A stretch of DNA of 64,000 nucleotides from Kingdonia uniflora (taxonomy: Eukaryota; Streptophyta; Magnoliopsida; Ranunculales; Circaeasteraceae), in NCBI GenBank assembly GCA_014058105.1, contig JACGCM010002201.1, forward strand, positions 124,001 through 188,000, in the 5' to 3' direction. This document shows, piece by piece, positions 11,000 to 23,128 of the stretch; the first letter of the stretch is position 1; each line of letters begins with the position of its first letter. The position numbers were made by a program, and so were the translations under genes. Below the pieces are notes generated by a model. It did no database searches, was not told the origin of the DNA, and was given only the letters and a program-made list of their open reading frames with translations.

Positions 11000-11520
11000 C
11001 TAGAACACATGTTTACAGAAGTTTAATTTGCACACCTTAACACATTTTATTAGCCCTTGGTTCACGATAACTCTCAAGAACTTTTCCCTCGCATGCGCCA
11101 AACGCATATGCGATAGCCGAGTGGTATCTCTAGAAATTGTCTCTTCACTTTCCACGGTAGCAACCTCACCAAGAATAGCTGTACTATCCAAATAGTAAAA
11201 GTTATTACTTTTTATTTGGCCCTTCAGCACAACTATGGCTCCCTTAAGAATCTTTTCCACCTCATTCTCATACACAACCTTGTAACCTTTCGCTTCAAAT
11301 AAACCTGTTGAGATAATGTTCTTCTTCATCGTCGGAATATACATAACCTCCTCTATCTCTTTAACCAACCCATTTTGCAACTTTAGATGAATGGTACTTA
11401 TCCCCATGATACAACATGAATCATCATTTCCCATAAATACCGCTCCACCTACTAGCTTTTTTAAACTAGAAAAATAACCCCCCTCAGGACAAATGTGATA
11501 AGTAGCACCCGAATCAAAAA
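11000..11520 (-). pseudogene. copia D protease and GAG-pre-integrase region
   Basis: Reading down the minus strand from about 11520: ...DSGATYHI-like wording near 11480-11512 carries the probable aspartic active site. Next comes MGNDDSCCIMGIS, the flap-like hydrophobic stretch, and LSHMRLAHAREKFL, the H..L.H pre-integrase zinc-binding motif. The open part spans 11434-11000. A stop separates it from the zinc-knuckle segment upstream. Confidence 0.7.
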
Positions 11521-11521
11521 T

Positions 11522-12470
11522 CTATTCTTTTGAATCAACAACACATGCACTTGATGATATAGTAAAAGAAAAGTCAAAATCATTACCCCCATTTGTCGTA
11601 TCTTGAGCAATATTTATCGAAGAGCCCGATTTCCCACCTTTCTTCTTCTTGAGAAGCGCGGGACAATCATTCATCCAATGACCCGTCTCTTTACAAAATA
11701 CACATTGGTCTTTTCCTAAATTATTGTTATTTATACCGCGTCTTTTCAACTTTGATCAAAAGTTGTTACCACTAGACTTCCCTTTGTCCGAAGACCTCCC
11801 TCTAGTCATCAATACCTCGGATTCACATTTTTCCTTCCTCCGATATTCATTGTTCACCACCGCCGTAGTCATATCCGAGTATTGCAATGAACTCTTCCCG
11901 TATGTTATCTTTGTAACGAAATATTCGTACTCTTCAGGAAGCGAGTTCATGAACAAAAGTATTTTGTCTTCATCGCCAATAATTTCTTCTAAATTTGCCA
12001 AGTCGGCTAATAACTTGTTGAAATCATTTAAGTGTTCCAACATAGAGAATTCCTTGTCTCACCAAGTAAAGCTTCCTCTTCAAATAGAGTCAATTTTGAA
12101 TGTTTTTTTACCAAATACTTCTCCTCAAGAATCCTCCAAATTTATTTTGTTGACATTTTGTTCATTACAGGGTATTTTATATCTTGAGCAATACATGAGC
12201 AAATTTGACCACAAGCTCTCTTCTTCATCTTCTTCCAAACACTCTCCCTACCTCATCCAGTTTGTCTTCCAATACCTCATCCAGTTTGTCTTGTTAACTT
12301 AGCACATCAATAACTTCGCATCGCCACATACCAAAGTTATTGGTGTCGTTGAATTTCTCAAGTTCTATCTTTGCATTGTTAAATATCACCGTTATATTCT
12401 GTTTAGGTGTCGTGAAACTAGGCACATCACCTTCTACCATGGTTCCCTCAAATTTCATACACTAACCAAA
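11522..12470 (-). pseudogene. copia D gag with intact CCHC zinc knuckle
   Basis: Gag capsid wording appears from about 12043 down (LEHLNDFNKLLADLANLEE, then LL.SLPEEYE), the usual copia UBN2-type Gag. A second open stretch (11749-11522) holds a complete CX2CX4HX4C knuckle in [14 protein letters not shown]. The N-terminal part upstream of 12043 is decayed into other frames up to about 12460. The plus-strand ORF at 11724-12302 is an antisense shadow. Gag binds and packages element RNA. Confidence 0.75.
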
Positions 12471-12540
12471 TCGAAAACCTAAATTAAAATGAGATGCGTC
12501 TACGTTACCTTAAATTCGTGTACCACCGAGGAACCAGCCT

Positions 12541-12554
12541 CACTCTGATACCAA
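12541..12554 (-). promoter_or_regulatory. primer-binding site of copia D
   Basis: On the minus strand it reads TTGGTATCAGAGTG. Eleven of the bases match the sequence complementary to the 3' end of initiator methionine tRNA (TGGTATCAGAGC type), the common copia primer. It lies one base inside the LTR end at 12556. Confidence 0.8.
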
Positions 12555-12555
12555 T

Positions 12556-13168
12556 TGCTGAGCCACGCCGTAGAAGTTAAACTTCTATCGATTCGATTAG
12601 GGCCCAAACAAGCAAATATGAATACATAATCAGCAACCAACAACAAGGATTTAAGGTGGTTTGGCAATTGCTTACATCTACGCACAATAGAGAGAGAGCT
12701 TATACCAAGACCAAAGTTACAATCGTTACAATCAATTGAGGCTTATCTCACAAGAATTCCACCCACAAAAGATCTTCTTAAAAGTGGCTCATAAAAAATC
12801 TAACTCTCCCTTATATACTTGGGCGAGCCAAATACAATCACTCGGATCTCGAGGCATCAAACAAAATTCAAAAGTAACTTTTCTCAATGTTTGTTTGAAC
12901 AGATAAAATATTTGTTCGAACAAACTATTTTCTATTCAAATAGACACCCCAAGTGTATTCGAAGAAAAGGGGTTTTGAGTAAATTATTCGAACATATTTT
13001 GAGTCAACAAAGAAAATGGGTTCTGAGTAAATTATTTGAACAGACTTTGAGTCAACGAAGAAAAGGGGTTCTGAGTAAACTATTCGAATAGACTTTGAGT
13101 CTATTCGAACAAAATAAAATTTGTTCGAACAGACTCAAGTCTATTCGAACATAAAACAACAACCTTAC
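12556..13168 (-). repeat. 5' LTR of copia D
   Basis: Inner end fixed by the primer site (minus-strand LTR ends CTCAGCA). The outer end is tentative because the partner LTR is lost. It contains a TATA box on the minus strand at 12811-12820 (AGTATATAAG) and, upstream of it in transcriptional sense, three 48-bp tandem repeats and several TTCGAA-centred palindromes (12900-13150). Confidence 0.6.
12961..13103 (-). repeat. three 48-bp tandem repeats in the copia D U3 region
   Basis: Units begin at 12961, 13009 and 13057, each starting GAAGAAAAGGGG (or close) and containing TTCTGAGTAAA and GACTTTGAGTC. Spacing is exactly 48 bp. They lie 140-290 bp upstream of the LTR TATA box as read on the minus strand, the place where plant copia elements such as Tnt1 carry repeated enhancer boxes. 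Confidence 0.8.
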
Positions 13169-14483
13169 ATCTTAAGTATTGAGCTCCATCTCCTAGAGAA
13201 ATCCATTGGAGGTCCAAGTGGATTAATTATCAGCTAGTAATAAGTTCACAATTGTTCTTGAGGGTAATAACATTATGTGAAACTTAATTTCTACTGCCAT
13301 GCCCAATACACATGAATGCTGTGGTAATGCCGTATATAGTAAGAATTCACAGCTTTGCAGAGGTTTTTTATTTGAGAAGCATTAGAACTTAGAAAGGCCA
13401 ATACAACCAGCCTGGTACACCGTGTATTTTGAGATAATTGAGCTAGTAAATTATAATGGACTTGAAGAAATACAATTTGTGATATCACCACCTACATTTC
13501 CCCTTTAGTGCTTAAAAATAAAATCTGCAGGAGTCATTGTAGACTTTGGTTTGCCAGATAGAAAGTGAGCTTACGTATCTCAACAAAAATAGGCTTACGA
13601 GGTAGAAACACTCAAACTTTTTCCAAGAAAAAATCTTGATAAGATCTGTCGAAAGAATTGTTATGCTAGAAAGAACTTTAGCGAAATGAATCATGATTGT
13701 GAGCTTTAATTATATCATTATTTGATCAAACTCTTCTAAGGATTTAATTGTAGGATTATTCAGCAGTATGTCTTTGTTTGATAGCGTTTTGAACCAACAT
13801 TGAGTTAGAATCTCACATTGATAACTAATAGTGCCTTCATCTACTTAAGTAACAATTCCTCTTACAGCTGAAGTTTGTTGTGATTAGAGAGAATAATTGA
13901 GTATTTTTTGTATAAATAAACCACTGGTAAGACCAGACTCAGTTTCATATCCAAATAGAATTGAAAATTACTGAATTGGGGATTTGCTGCAAGACCTTTT
14001 ATTTGAGAATGTACACCAGGAATAATGACTTGTGGTCACTTGTTTTGAAATAACTTTTGTTATGGACATTTGGCATCTTATTTAGACTTTAACAACATTT
14101 GAATTCGTGTTAATTTTATGTTATGGCGGTATGCTTTGAGTAGTGAACTCTTGTAGTGTTGTAAGATGTTTTTCATTTTGTGTGATTATTGAGTGGTACA
14201 GACATTTGCATGTTTTGTGAAATTTATGTTCTCATATATATTTTATCTAGCCACTTTTTCTGTGAATTGACTGACCATACCGCTTGGCTAACCTCTGACA
14301 CATGTTTGGAGACCAAACAATGTATACATGGATAAAATTCCCCACAACTACTGAAGGTTACCCTTGAAGATGATGGTACTGCCAGTACAGATAGGTTGTT
14401 TTAGATAAATCTTCACCATGGTCTATTTTCATAAATCTTAATCTATAGCATCGGATTACCTATGGCCACTACTAAGGTATGAT
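13169..14483. other. non-coding stretch, nothing recognised
   Basis: AT-rich DNA between copia D and copia B. Both strands have only short ORFs without recognisable motifs. No inverted or direct terminal repeats were found. It may be old host DNA or a repeat too decayed to name. Confidence 0.5.
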
Positions 14484-14488
14484 GTAGT

Positions 14489-14866
14489 TATTGAATTTTC
14501 CATATATAATGGCACTACTAAATGTTTTATCTTCCGGTTTACAAACACACATGTTAATAGGTCGTATAGGTGTTATTGGTTGTGCCCAATTGTTATACCA
14601 AGTTAAGGTTAGTGGGACCTAGTATTACTTTTTATTAGAGCTTGAGGGTATAATGAGAATACCACACAAACCTTATCAAGTTAAATAGAGAGGAAGTCCC
14701 TCTTAGAGGCTACAACATAGAAAAATATCCCATTACGGTCAGCAGCCAATCCAAGGGAAGACTCCACTCAAGAACAAGAGAATTTTGCAAAAGCAGAAGA
14801 AGAGGTTAGTATAATCAGTTTTCCATATCCTATTATTAATCATAGTAATGGTATACAATTCCTATA
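14489..14866 (+). repeat. 5' LTR of copia B
   Basis: Aligns along its whole length with 21937-22314. Shared phrases include CAAACACACATG, AATAGGTCGTATAGGTGTTA and GAGCTTGAGGGTATAATG. The polyadenylation and promoter sites are not individually clear. It begins TA where the partner begins TG. Confidence 0.9.
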
Positions 14867-14880
14867 ATTGGTATCAGGTG
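14867..14880 (+). promoter_or_regulatory. primer-binding site of copia B
   Basis: Reads ATTGGTATCAGGTG directly after the 5' LTR. TTGGTATCAG matches the initiator-methionine tRNA type primer site. Confidence 0.8.
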
Positions 14881-16902
14881 CTTGGATACGTATTATTATG
14901 ATTAATTATTAGTATAAAGAGAGACAAACGAAATTAAAACAAAATTATTGTCAGAAGTTTTTTTCTTCTGCTTTCTTTTGTTTTTTTATGCTTTAACAAA
15001 CCCATCTAAAAAGAGATCTAGAACTTGTCTGAGGTTTCTTAGAAAGAGATTCACCAAAAACTCAATATCTTCTCCCCCAAATCTCAAAACCAAGTGCGAT
15101 TTCTCAACGATAATCTCAAAAACTATGGCTTAATATTCTTCAAGTATAATATCTTCACCAAGTATTTCAATTCAGATTTGAAACAATATTTGGGGGATTT
15201 TAGGGATCTTATTGGTAATTTTGGGGGTTTTTTTTTTGGGCATCATCGTTTTGATTTGGGCGATGAAAGCCTCTTGTTCTCAATCTTCTTGACTCATAGC
15301 GCCTATACGTCAAAGACTTATTGGTGTCTGCCGCATCGAAAGAAAAGAAGACGCTAACATTTTGTTTTCACCCACCTCTCTTAGCGTAACTATACGTCTT
15401 AGTGCTTTAGGGAACAATGCTTCGATGCTTTCATAATAGGGGAACTTGTCCTCTGGTAAGAAAACTGTAAGTGGGTTTTCCTATTCGCAGGTTAACTAAT
15501 TTTTACAAAAAGGATTGTAGTGGATTTTCCCTATCTTCCTACCCTGTGCCCCCTTGCCTAATTATAGCTCAGCTTCATTGGTATTGGTTTGTCTGAAATA
15601 TCTCAAATTTACTCCTCTATTAATCCTTTTTGCAGCTCCTCTCTTTCTCTGTTTCTAAATACTTGGAGAGGTTGATGATGATGAGTCCATTAAATTTGAG
15701 GACCACTATTTGTATCCTTCTTTGTATTTGTTGCATAAATTAGATTATGTTTTACTTCACTCATTTGGGCTATTGGTTTACATTAGTTTCCATAACTTTG
15801 TGTAATTTTTTAACAACTGTCGTAATCGTCGTTGCAACCACCATTCTTGTCTGTCGGGTTATCAATGTATAAACATTTATTTCTTAGCCTAGAAACTACA
15901 AGGATTTAATAGTTGAAAGATTCAACGGTTTCAAGTTTGTGGGGAACATTAACAGTTTAAAATATATCTGAGTTTTAGGAGTGGAGTATGATTTATTTTC
16001 TTTATTTGCTCTCTCTCTCTCTCTCTGTTCCCATAAATGTTTCTTTAATACTAAGTGCATCGAGATTCATGCTTTACATGTGCATAACTCTTATTTATTT
16101 GATCTTCGGATTTATCATTAATATGATGGTATGTTGGCCAGATGGACAATATCATGAGTAAAAGTTATCAAAAGAAAATCAAGTATAAGAATATCCAATG
16201 TATGATGACCCTGTTAAGGGATTCTAATAAAATCATTAGTAATTAATTAAGTAATAAATCATTAATATTTATTATTAATTGAATAATAATATCTGGGATA
16301 AGCTATGATAAATCATTAATGATATAGGGTTTAATGCCCAAGGATCTTGAATGGGGTTTAAGTGAGATCAAGTAGTCGTTAGGAAGGCGGGATATTAAAT
16401 GGGCAAATACACCCAAATGAGTTTTGTCCATGGAGTTGAATATTTTACATAATTTGTGAGACTCTCTTGTAAAGTTTCATTTAAGGCAACTTTACACTTA
16501 TTAAACTTGAAATAATTTGACCACCCAAAGGAGGCTAAGAAAATTCTAATTAATTAGTGGGTCAAGATAGACTACACGGTATGAGGAGGTGAGAATAACC
16601 CTCGGCCCAAAGGTGAGAAAGTCTTTTGAGTCAAATTGTAAGTGATTAGTCTAGTCTTGAGCGTGAGTGATCACCAACTTGGGGGCAATGTATGTCAAAT
16701 CGCCACCCAAAGGAGGGATTCGATGATACATCGCCGTACCCGCAGAGTGAAAAGTCAATACCTTAAATATAAAATACACTCTTACTCGACCATCTTAACC
16801 CCTGGTAGGATCGAGATTAAAAACATCAAGTTATATATCTTTTACAGATTAAGTTAAACGTGCATAATTTTTTTAATATTATACATGTCCTAATATAAGT
16901 CT
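14881..16902 (+). other. long untranslated leader of copia B
   Basis: Two kilobases between the primer site and gag with no supported gene. ORFs at 14948-15357 show no known motif. A (CT)n microsatellite lies at 16009-16026. The length is more than usual for a copia leader, so an old nested insertion is possible, but no terminal repeats were seen. Confidence 0.45.
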
Positions 16903-17950
16903 TTGGTTCATGTAGTTATAGACCCTATGATCCAGAACCAACTATCTAATATTGAGACCTTGACAGACTCTAACTATTATAACTGGAAGCTCAAAATTCA
17001 GATTAGCCTAGACTACCTTGATTTTAATTTAGTTCTCACTGAAGCCAAGCCCACAGATCTCACAAATACCTCTTTTGATGGTAAGAATGTGGCCCATACT
17101 AAATTGTTCAAAGCTAATAAAATGGCAAATCTCATCGTTTATTCTTCCATAGATCCTATTATGCGGGGCGGTATCGCTGAGAAATGTACCGCAAAGGAAC
17201 TGTTAGATGTCATTAAGAAACAGTTTGAGGGTTCCGTTAAGAGAACACAATATAGTAACTTATCTCAGCTTTTATCGCTGAAATATGACGGCAGTGGAAA
17301 TGTGAGCTCGCACATTCTTAAGATCTCCAAGTTAGTTCTTACCTTAAAAGAACTCGATCTCACCATTGAGGATACGTTGATGGTTCACTTAGCAGTTTAG
17401 TATTTTCCAAAAAGTTTTGAAATGTTCTAGATTCATTACTAAAATTAGGAAAACACTTGGGAAATGAAAGAGTTGATTGTAGTATTGGTCTTTGAGGAAG
17501 AATGGTAGAAGAAAGGTAAAACAAAATTGTCTCATCTGACTACTTCCATGAATAGGTTGTCCATCAATTCTTAAGGGAAAAAGACGTTTAAGAATCAAGG
17601 TTCTGCGAAGAAGAAAATTTTCAAGTATGGTCCAGGGCAGAGTTGTCCATCAATTCTGGGAAAAAGACGTTCAAGAATCGGCTCATCTGACTACTTCCAT
17701 GAATAGGTTGTCCATCAATTCTCAAGGGAAAAAGACGTTCAAGAATCAAGGTTCTGCGAAGAAGAAAATTTTCAAGTCTGGTCCAGGGCAGAGTTCTCGC
17801 TCAAGAAATGGGAATGAGAAGCAACATACAACTTCGTCAGCAACTACTTTATCAATTATAGAGCGTTTCTTTTGCAAGAAGAAAGGTTATGTAAAGTAAG
17901 ACTGTCATTATTACAAAGACTAGCAGACAAAGAAAGGAGGTATTAGTTCT
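16903..17950 (+). pseudogene. copia B gag, with internal duplication
   Basis: The open stretch 16903-17400 is typical of copia Gag: LTDSNYYNWKLKIQISL at residues 20-36, then ...AKELLDVIKKQFEGS and LKELDLTIEDTLMVH near the end of the capsid domain. After a stop the reading continues through a Lys/Ser-rich segment. This segment contains a duplication of about 115 bp (copies at 17531 and 17682, offset 151 bp) and ends in a decayed zinc knuckle (FCKKKGYVK.DC.HY near 17870-17910), where the first Cys of the knuckle is missing. Confidence 0.75.
17531..17796 (+). repeat. 151-bp-offset duplication inside copia B gag
   Basis: The segment from 17531 to about 17645 recurs at 17682-17796 almost unchanged (CTCATCTGACTACTTCCATG start, GGTCCAGGGCAGAGTT end). 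The offset of 151 bp is not a multiple of three, so the duplication itself shifts the frame. Confidence 0.85.
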
Positions 17951-17999
17951 ATTAATGTTTGTTTTATATCCAATTTGGTTGATGTTCCCATCAACTCTT

Positions 18000-19300
18000 G
18001 GTGGTTAAATTCTAGGGTAACTATTTACATTTCGAATTCGCCATAGGGGTTCATCAGTAGGCAGCCGACAAGACCTGAGGAGCAGGTTTTCTTGGGATTT
18101 TTCCCTTGGATTTAGATACAGGTATTACTTTTGATTTGACAAACACCTTTTATGATCCATCGATGAGACAATCTCTAATTTCAGTTTCTTGGGTGCACTC
18201 TTTCACTTATTTTCTCAATTTTAGACATGGTGGTTTTGAAATTTCTCATCATGATTCCATTATTGGTTTTGGTTTACTAGTTGATGGGTTATATCCTCTA
18301 TCTCTTGATCATTCAATTGAGACTTCTCTATTATGTTTATCTGTTGAGGCTAGTATTTCATCTACTTCTAAACGTTCTAGAGTTTCTGAGTAATCTTTGA
18401 TGTTATGACACAAACAACTAGGATATATTTCTAGAAAGAGGTTAGAGATTATGGTTCGAGATAGAGTTTTTAGGGTTTTAGACTTCTCTAATTTTTAGAC
18501 TTGCGTCGATTGCATTCATAAAAAATTGAGCACGATAAGGAAATTTGAATCTACTCGCAGTGTAGACCTTTTATAGTTGATTCATACATATCAATGTGAA
18601 CCTTTTCTTATTCCATTCCGCGGTGGTCATCGATATTTTATCACTTTTATTAAGGATTTATCTCGTTATACCTGCATTTTCCTTATCTATCAGAAGTCTA
18701 AATCACTTGATGTATTCAAGACTTTCCAATTAGAGGTTGAGATACAGTTATATCGAAAGATCAAAGTTATCTTATCAGATCGAGGAGACAAGTATTATGG
18801 TAAGATCGATCAGGACGGCCAACATCCAGGACCATTCTATTAGTATTTAAAGGATCAGGGTATTAAATCCCAGTACACTACCCCTGGATTACCAGAGCAG
18901 AGCAGTGTTTGTGAATGCCATAATCAAACTTATTAGAATATGGTTTGTAACATATTATGTCATACTGATTTACCTGTAAATTTGTGGGGAAAGTGCTTAT
19001 GCTATTCAGTTTATATTCAGAATTGAGTTCCTTCTCATTCTGTTCTAGTTAATCCTTATCATCTATGGTCTGGGAGAAATCCTAGTCTTAATCACTTGCG
19101 TATTTGGGGTTGTCCTGCAGAGGCAAAATTATTTAACTCGAATATCGAAAAGTTTGATTCGAGGACTGTAAGTTGTTTCTTCATTGGTTTCCCAGAAAGA
19201 TCAAAAGATTTCAAGTTTTATTGTCCTTCTCAGCCCATGGAGATTGTTGAGTATTCTCAGGCTCATTTCATAGGGGGGTCACTCTACCAGTATTTTCCAT
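18000..19300 (+). pseudogene. copia B protease and integrase
   Basis: 18106-18393 matches the post-active-site half of the protease and the following linker (SLISVSWVHSFTY...HGGFEI). The catalytic DSG is lost in the decayed 18000-18060 part, where a WWLNSRVT reading replaces it. The integrase core begins about 18577 (FRGGHRYFITFIKDLSRY, then the F.EVE and LSDRGDKYYG segment) and continues through the NPSLNHLRIWGCPAEAK C-terminal region (19080-19120). Stops occur between the pieces. Confidence 0.75.
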
Positions 19301-19369
19301 AGAGAGGTTGTCTTTGATTAGGGTTTTGAGACTCAGAGTCCTGCTACTGCGACGATCAGTATTACTATG

Positions 19370-20260
19370 CTTTCGCGCTTATTTGATATTAACTCTATAA
19401 TGAGTACAGTTCCAGGCCCATCTATTATTCCGAACCCCATCATAGCACCGGCTCTCCCTCAAATTTTTCCTTCACCCGCTCCCATTCAGCTTCCTGCCGT
19501 TCTACCTCCAGTTCAGCCTCTTGCTCCTACTCGGAGATCCTCTAGAGATAGGCCTTCAACCATTTCTTCATATTGCCATCTTTATTCAGTTCAAGGGGAA
19601 TTATTTAACTTTAAGGATCCAACATCATTTAGTACGACAATGGCTAGTAGCTCTATAAATCAATGACGCAATGCCACGATGGAAGAGATAAATTCTATGT
19701 CTCACAACTCTATGTGAGAGTAGACACCTTTACCTGAAGGATCTATTTCAGTTGAATGTAAATGGATTTTTAAGACCAAACGTGATTTTAAAGGGAAGGT
19801 TGAGCATTTTAAGGAGAGACTTGTTGCGAAGGGTTTCAAGCAGCATCCTGGAATTGACTTTGAGGTAAATTTCTTACCATTTTCGAAGAAGGATTCATTA
19901 TGGATAATTTTGGCTCTTGTGGTACATTTTTACTTGGAGCTTCATCAGATGGACGTCAAGACAACTTTTCTTAATGAGTATCTCAACGAGGAGATTTATA
20001 TGCACCAACCCAAAGGTTTTGAGACCGAAGGGAAGGTTCAACTATTTTGCAAGCCTAATCGCTATATCTACGGTCTCAAGAAAGTCTCTAGGTTGTGGTA
20101 CCTAGAGTTTCATGAGGTAGTACCAAACCACGATTTTATTGAGTACAAAATGGATCATTGTATATACACCAACCAGAGTGGGAGACGTTTTACATTTATG
20201 GTTTTGTGCGTTGATCATATTTTACTTGCTAGCAGTGACGTCCAGTTTCTTTAGGAGGCA
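19370..20260 (+). pseudogene. copia B reverse transcriptase
   Basis: A Pro-rich linker (19367-19560) leads into CKWIFKTK..FKGKVE.FK.RLVAKGFKQ near 19757-19845 and the long open stretch 19910-20254: HQMDVKTTFLNEYLNEEIYM.QPKGFE, then YGLKK. The catalytic box, normally YVDD, reads LCVDHILL at about 20205-20228. The second catalytic Asp is therefore changed to His. Catalysis would be lost even without the stops. Confidence 0.85.
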
Positions 20261-21180
20261 AAATCCTCCTTATCTCAGTATTTTGATATGAAAGATATGG
20301 AAGATGTCAGTTATGTTCTTGGCATCAAGATTGAGTGAGAGGGGACCAGAGGGATACTTGGCATATCTCAGAGTGCGTATATTGATAAAGTTTTAAAGAA
20401 GTATGACATGCAGGATTGTAAAGCTGGTGAAGTCCCTATTGTCAAGGGAGATATCTTTAGGAAGACGATGTCGCATGAGACAGTTTCTTCAGACATCGCT
20501 AAGGAGTATGCTTTAGTTATTGGTAGTCTCATGAATGGCATGATATGTATGAGTTCCGACCTCAATTTTGATATTGGGATGTTAGGAAGGTACCAACATA
20601 ATCCTTCTATTATTCACTGGTAAGTAGCCAAGAAGGATCATTGCAATTTGAAGAGGACTAGAGATTATAGATTGGTTTATAAGAGATCGGATGAGCTCAT
20701 GGTTTTGGGCTACTCTGACTCAGATTTTATAGGGGACAAAGATGACAAGAAGCCTACTTCTGGTTATGTGTTTATGCTTGCTCATGACGTTATCTCGTAG
20801 AGAAGTGTCAAACAGTCTCTTGTAGCTTCCTCGACTATAGAAATAGAGTATGTGGCTTGTTTTGAGGCTTCTCGACAGGCTGTATGGCTCAAGCAATTTA
20901 TTTATGAGCTGAAGGTTGTCGATTCAATTTTTAGACCATTGCGAATTTTTACGACAATGAGGTAGTTGTCAAATATGTTAAAAATGATAACGTGATTATG
21001 GATAGCATGGATATTGACATTAAGTATCACGTTGTTATTGATAAAGTACAGAAATAGATTATCGAGGTTCCTCATTTGTCAATACTAGAGATGATTACTG
21101 ATCCGCTTACTAAGGGACTTTCGATACCAGCCTTTAGGGGACATGTTACGCATATGAGATTGTTGGAGTATATTTGAGGA
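20261..21180 (+). pseudogene. copia B RT thumb and RNase H
   Basis: Continues with FDMKDMEDVSYVLGIKI (20280-20330) and a decayed thumb. The RNase H part begins about 20690 with GYSDSDFIGDKDDKKPTSG, then RSVKQSLVASSTI.IEYVAC near 20800-20850. The closing ADPLTKGL-like wording is present near 21100. The Asp and Glu motifs of RNase H are therefore visible, though stops interrupt. Confidence 0.8.
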
Positions 21181-21925
21181 TCAATTTTTTTTTACGTGGG
21201 AGTAGTTATTGATTTATTTTATTTACTGTTACTGCATTAGGATTCTTTATCCATGTGAGAGTTGTTCCCGATTATTATTTTGGTCGACAATCAGATTTGA
21301 TTTTGATTATTTAGCTACTATTATATTTGGATCCGTTATTATATGTGCACATATTCAATTTAAATTATGCAATTGGAATAAAGTTTTAGATACGAGTGAT
21401 TTCATCATATGGCGGTTGTCTAAGTATCAAGTGCCTATAGAGAATACTAAAAGGTTTCTCAAGTTTGCTTGGGCTGGATATGGATAGGCTCGACATCCTT
21501 TGGCCTTTATTTCAGTATGAGCGATGGTCTTCGCATGATGGTTTGTCTAAGTATTAAAATGACATGTGTCTGGTAAACACATGTTGCAGGATACTAATAA
21601 AAATGTACCAACCCATCATTAAGGTGTACATTTTCCATTCACACACTAAACTCCACCAGTAAATGAATTACATTTGAAAGCTATTGAAGTTGCTACCCTG
21701 ATGTCCACGCTTTGAATTAGGCATGTGCTCAAAAGCTTGACCGCAATTTGTCTGTGAACCGTGTTAGCCATTTTTACAGTCGTAGAGTGATAGTCAAGTT
21801 TGATCTAACATTAACTTCACCAAATTATTTTGTATGGTTTTAAAAACAAAGGATGGCCATCCATTTTTCATAAAAAATAGTGAATCAGGCTAAAAATATT
21901 TTTCTTAAAAAATTTAGCTAGCGCC

Positions 21926-21936
21926 GGGTGGGAGAT
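21926..21936 (+). promoter_or_regulatory. polypurine tract of copia B
   Basis: GGGTGGGAGAT directly before the 3' LTR, the expected start site of plus-strand cDNA. Confidence 0.75.
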
Positions 21937-22314
21937 TGTTGGATTTTCCATCTATACCGGTACTACTCAATATTTTATCTTCCGATTCACAAACACACAT
22001 GCTAATAGGTCGTATAGGTGTTATTTGTTGTGCCCAATTGTTACACCAAGTTAAGGTTGATAGGACCTAGTATTACTCTTTATTAGAGCTTGAGGGTATA
22101 ATGGGAAGACCACTCAAACCCTATCAGGTTAAATAAAGAGGAAGTCCCTCTTGGAGGTTACAACACAAAAAACTATCGCATTACGGTCTGCAACTAATCT
22201 AAGGGAAAATTCCACTCAAGAACAAGATGATTTTGCAAAAGCAGGAAATTTGATTTGTATAATATGTTTTCCATATCCTATTATTGATCATAGTAATTGT
22301 ATGCAATTTCTACC
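21937..22314 (+). repeat. 3' LTR of copia B
   Basis: Partner of 14489-14866 with the same length. It starts TGTTGGATTT and is followed by the target duplication GTAGT. Confidence 0.9.
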
Positions 22315-22319
22315 GTAGT

Positions 22320-23123
22320 AGTTATAATTTTTATAGGTCCACCCTCGTTTAAAGTAAATAAAACTAATACATTTGTCATTTTTATTTATTTTTGGACTTC
22401 ATCTGTTTATTGGGTATATTTAATAAACATGCATGGTTAAAGAAATTCTACCATTTTAAATTTTACTTGGTTAAATTGTAAAATGTTTTACAGATGCTTC
22501 CCATGAATTCTGCAATTTGTAGGTGCACGATTCCATGAATACAGTGAAACTGAATACTGGAAAGTAGTCCCTCCTCAAGAAAACATACACCTGAAGCGAA
22601 TCAAAGTAGTATTCTAGACTGAGATTGTTGGAAGTTAGAGAGAGGACAAAAGGAATTATTTCTCTAAAAACTGTATGTCACCGATAATATTTTGACTGAA
22701 TATATGTTTAACACGTCCATAAAAACATATACTGCATATAATGGTTATCTTGAGTGGAGGTATATGCTACATATGCGTATATCAAAAAGGTACATTACAA
22801 ATGATGCATGTATTCCTGAGTTGGCTCTTCTGGAAGAGAACCATGCTTATCTGCTTTAGCAGAAGGACTAAGGCGAGTCTGAGGAAGCTTTTAGATTAGT
22901 TTTTTGCCATATCAAGTAGTATCGGGGATGACTGTATTAGGTTAAGTAGTTTTGTGCCGAGATATCAATATTTTGTGGCACATGGATTAGCTCCTATGTG
23001 TGGTAGTCATAGCGATGTTTGAGATGGATATTACATGTTGGATACTCTCTATGATGTTTGAGATGGATATTAAATTAAAATCCCTCCATCTATAGCATTT
23101 TGGATACACTAGGATGGAAATTG
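22320..23123. other. non-coding spacer between copia B and C
   Basis: About 0.8 kb of AT-rich DNA without a supported ORF or terminal repeat. Confidence 0.5.
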
Positions 23124-23128
23124 TTATT

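Larger units (their letters stand above)
9717..13168 (-). mobile_element. Ty1/copia element D, 3'-truncated
   Basis: Minus-strand copia element with a 5' LTR at the right (12556 to about 13168), a primer-binding site, then gag, protease, integrase and only the first part of the reverse transcriptase. The remainder of RT, RNase H and the 3' LTR are missing, cut at the junction with the gypsy fragment near 9717. The right LTR limit is set by a TG-type end (TGTAAGG on the minus strand) and is tentative. Confidence 0.8.
14484..22319 (+). mobile_element. Ty1/copia element B, full length with GTAGT target duplication
   Basis: Two 378-bp LTRs (14489-14866 and 21937-22314) enclose about 7 kb. The five bases GTAGT flank it on both sides (14484-14488 and 22315-22319), so the two LTRs belong to one insertion. 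A primer site and a polypurine tract are in the right places, and the gag, PR, INT, RT, RH order is copia. Many stops show it is dead. The LTR ends have drifted from TG...CA (TA at the left start; TA and CC at the right ends). Confidence 0.9.

Noticed and set aside
11724..12302. 192-codon plus-strand ORF
   Set aside because: Antisense to the copia D gag, whose minus-strand reading has a CCHC knuckle and capsid wording.
12819..13091. ORF with repeated RKGVLSKLFE units
   Set aside because: Created by the 48-bp repeats, whose period is a multiple of three. It lies in the LTR U3.
12961..13103. CRISPR-like regular repeats
   Set aside because: The repeats are adjacent 48-bp units without unique spacers, in a plant LTR.
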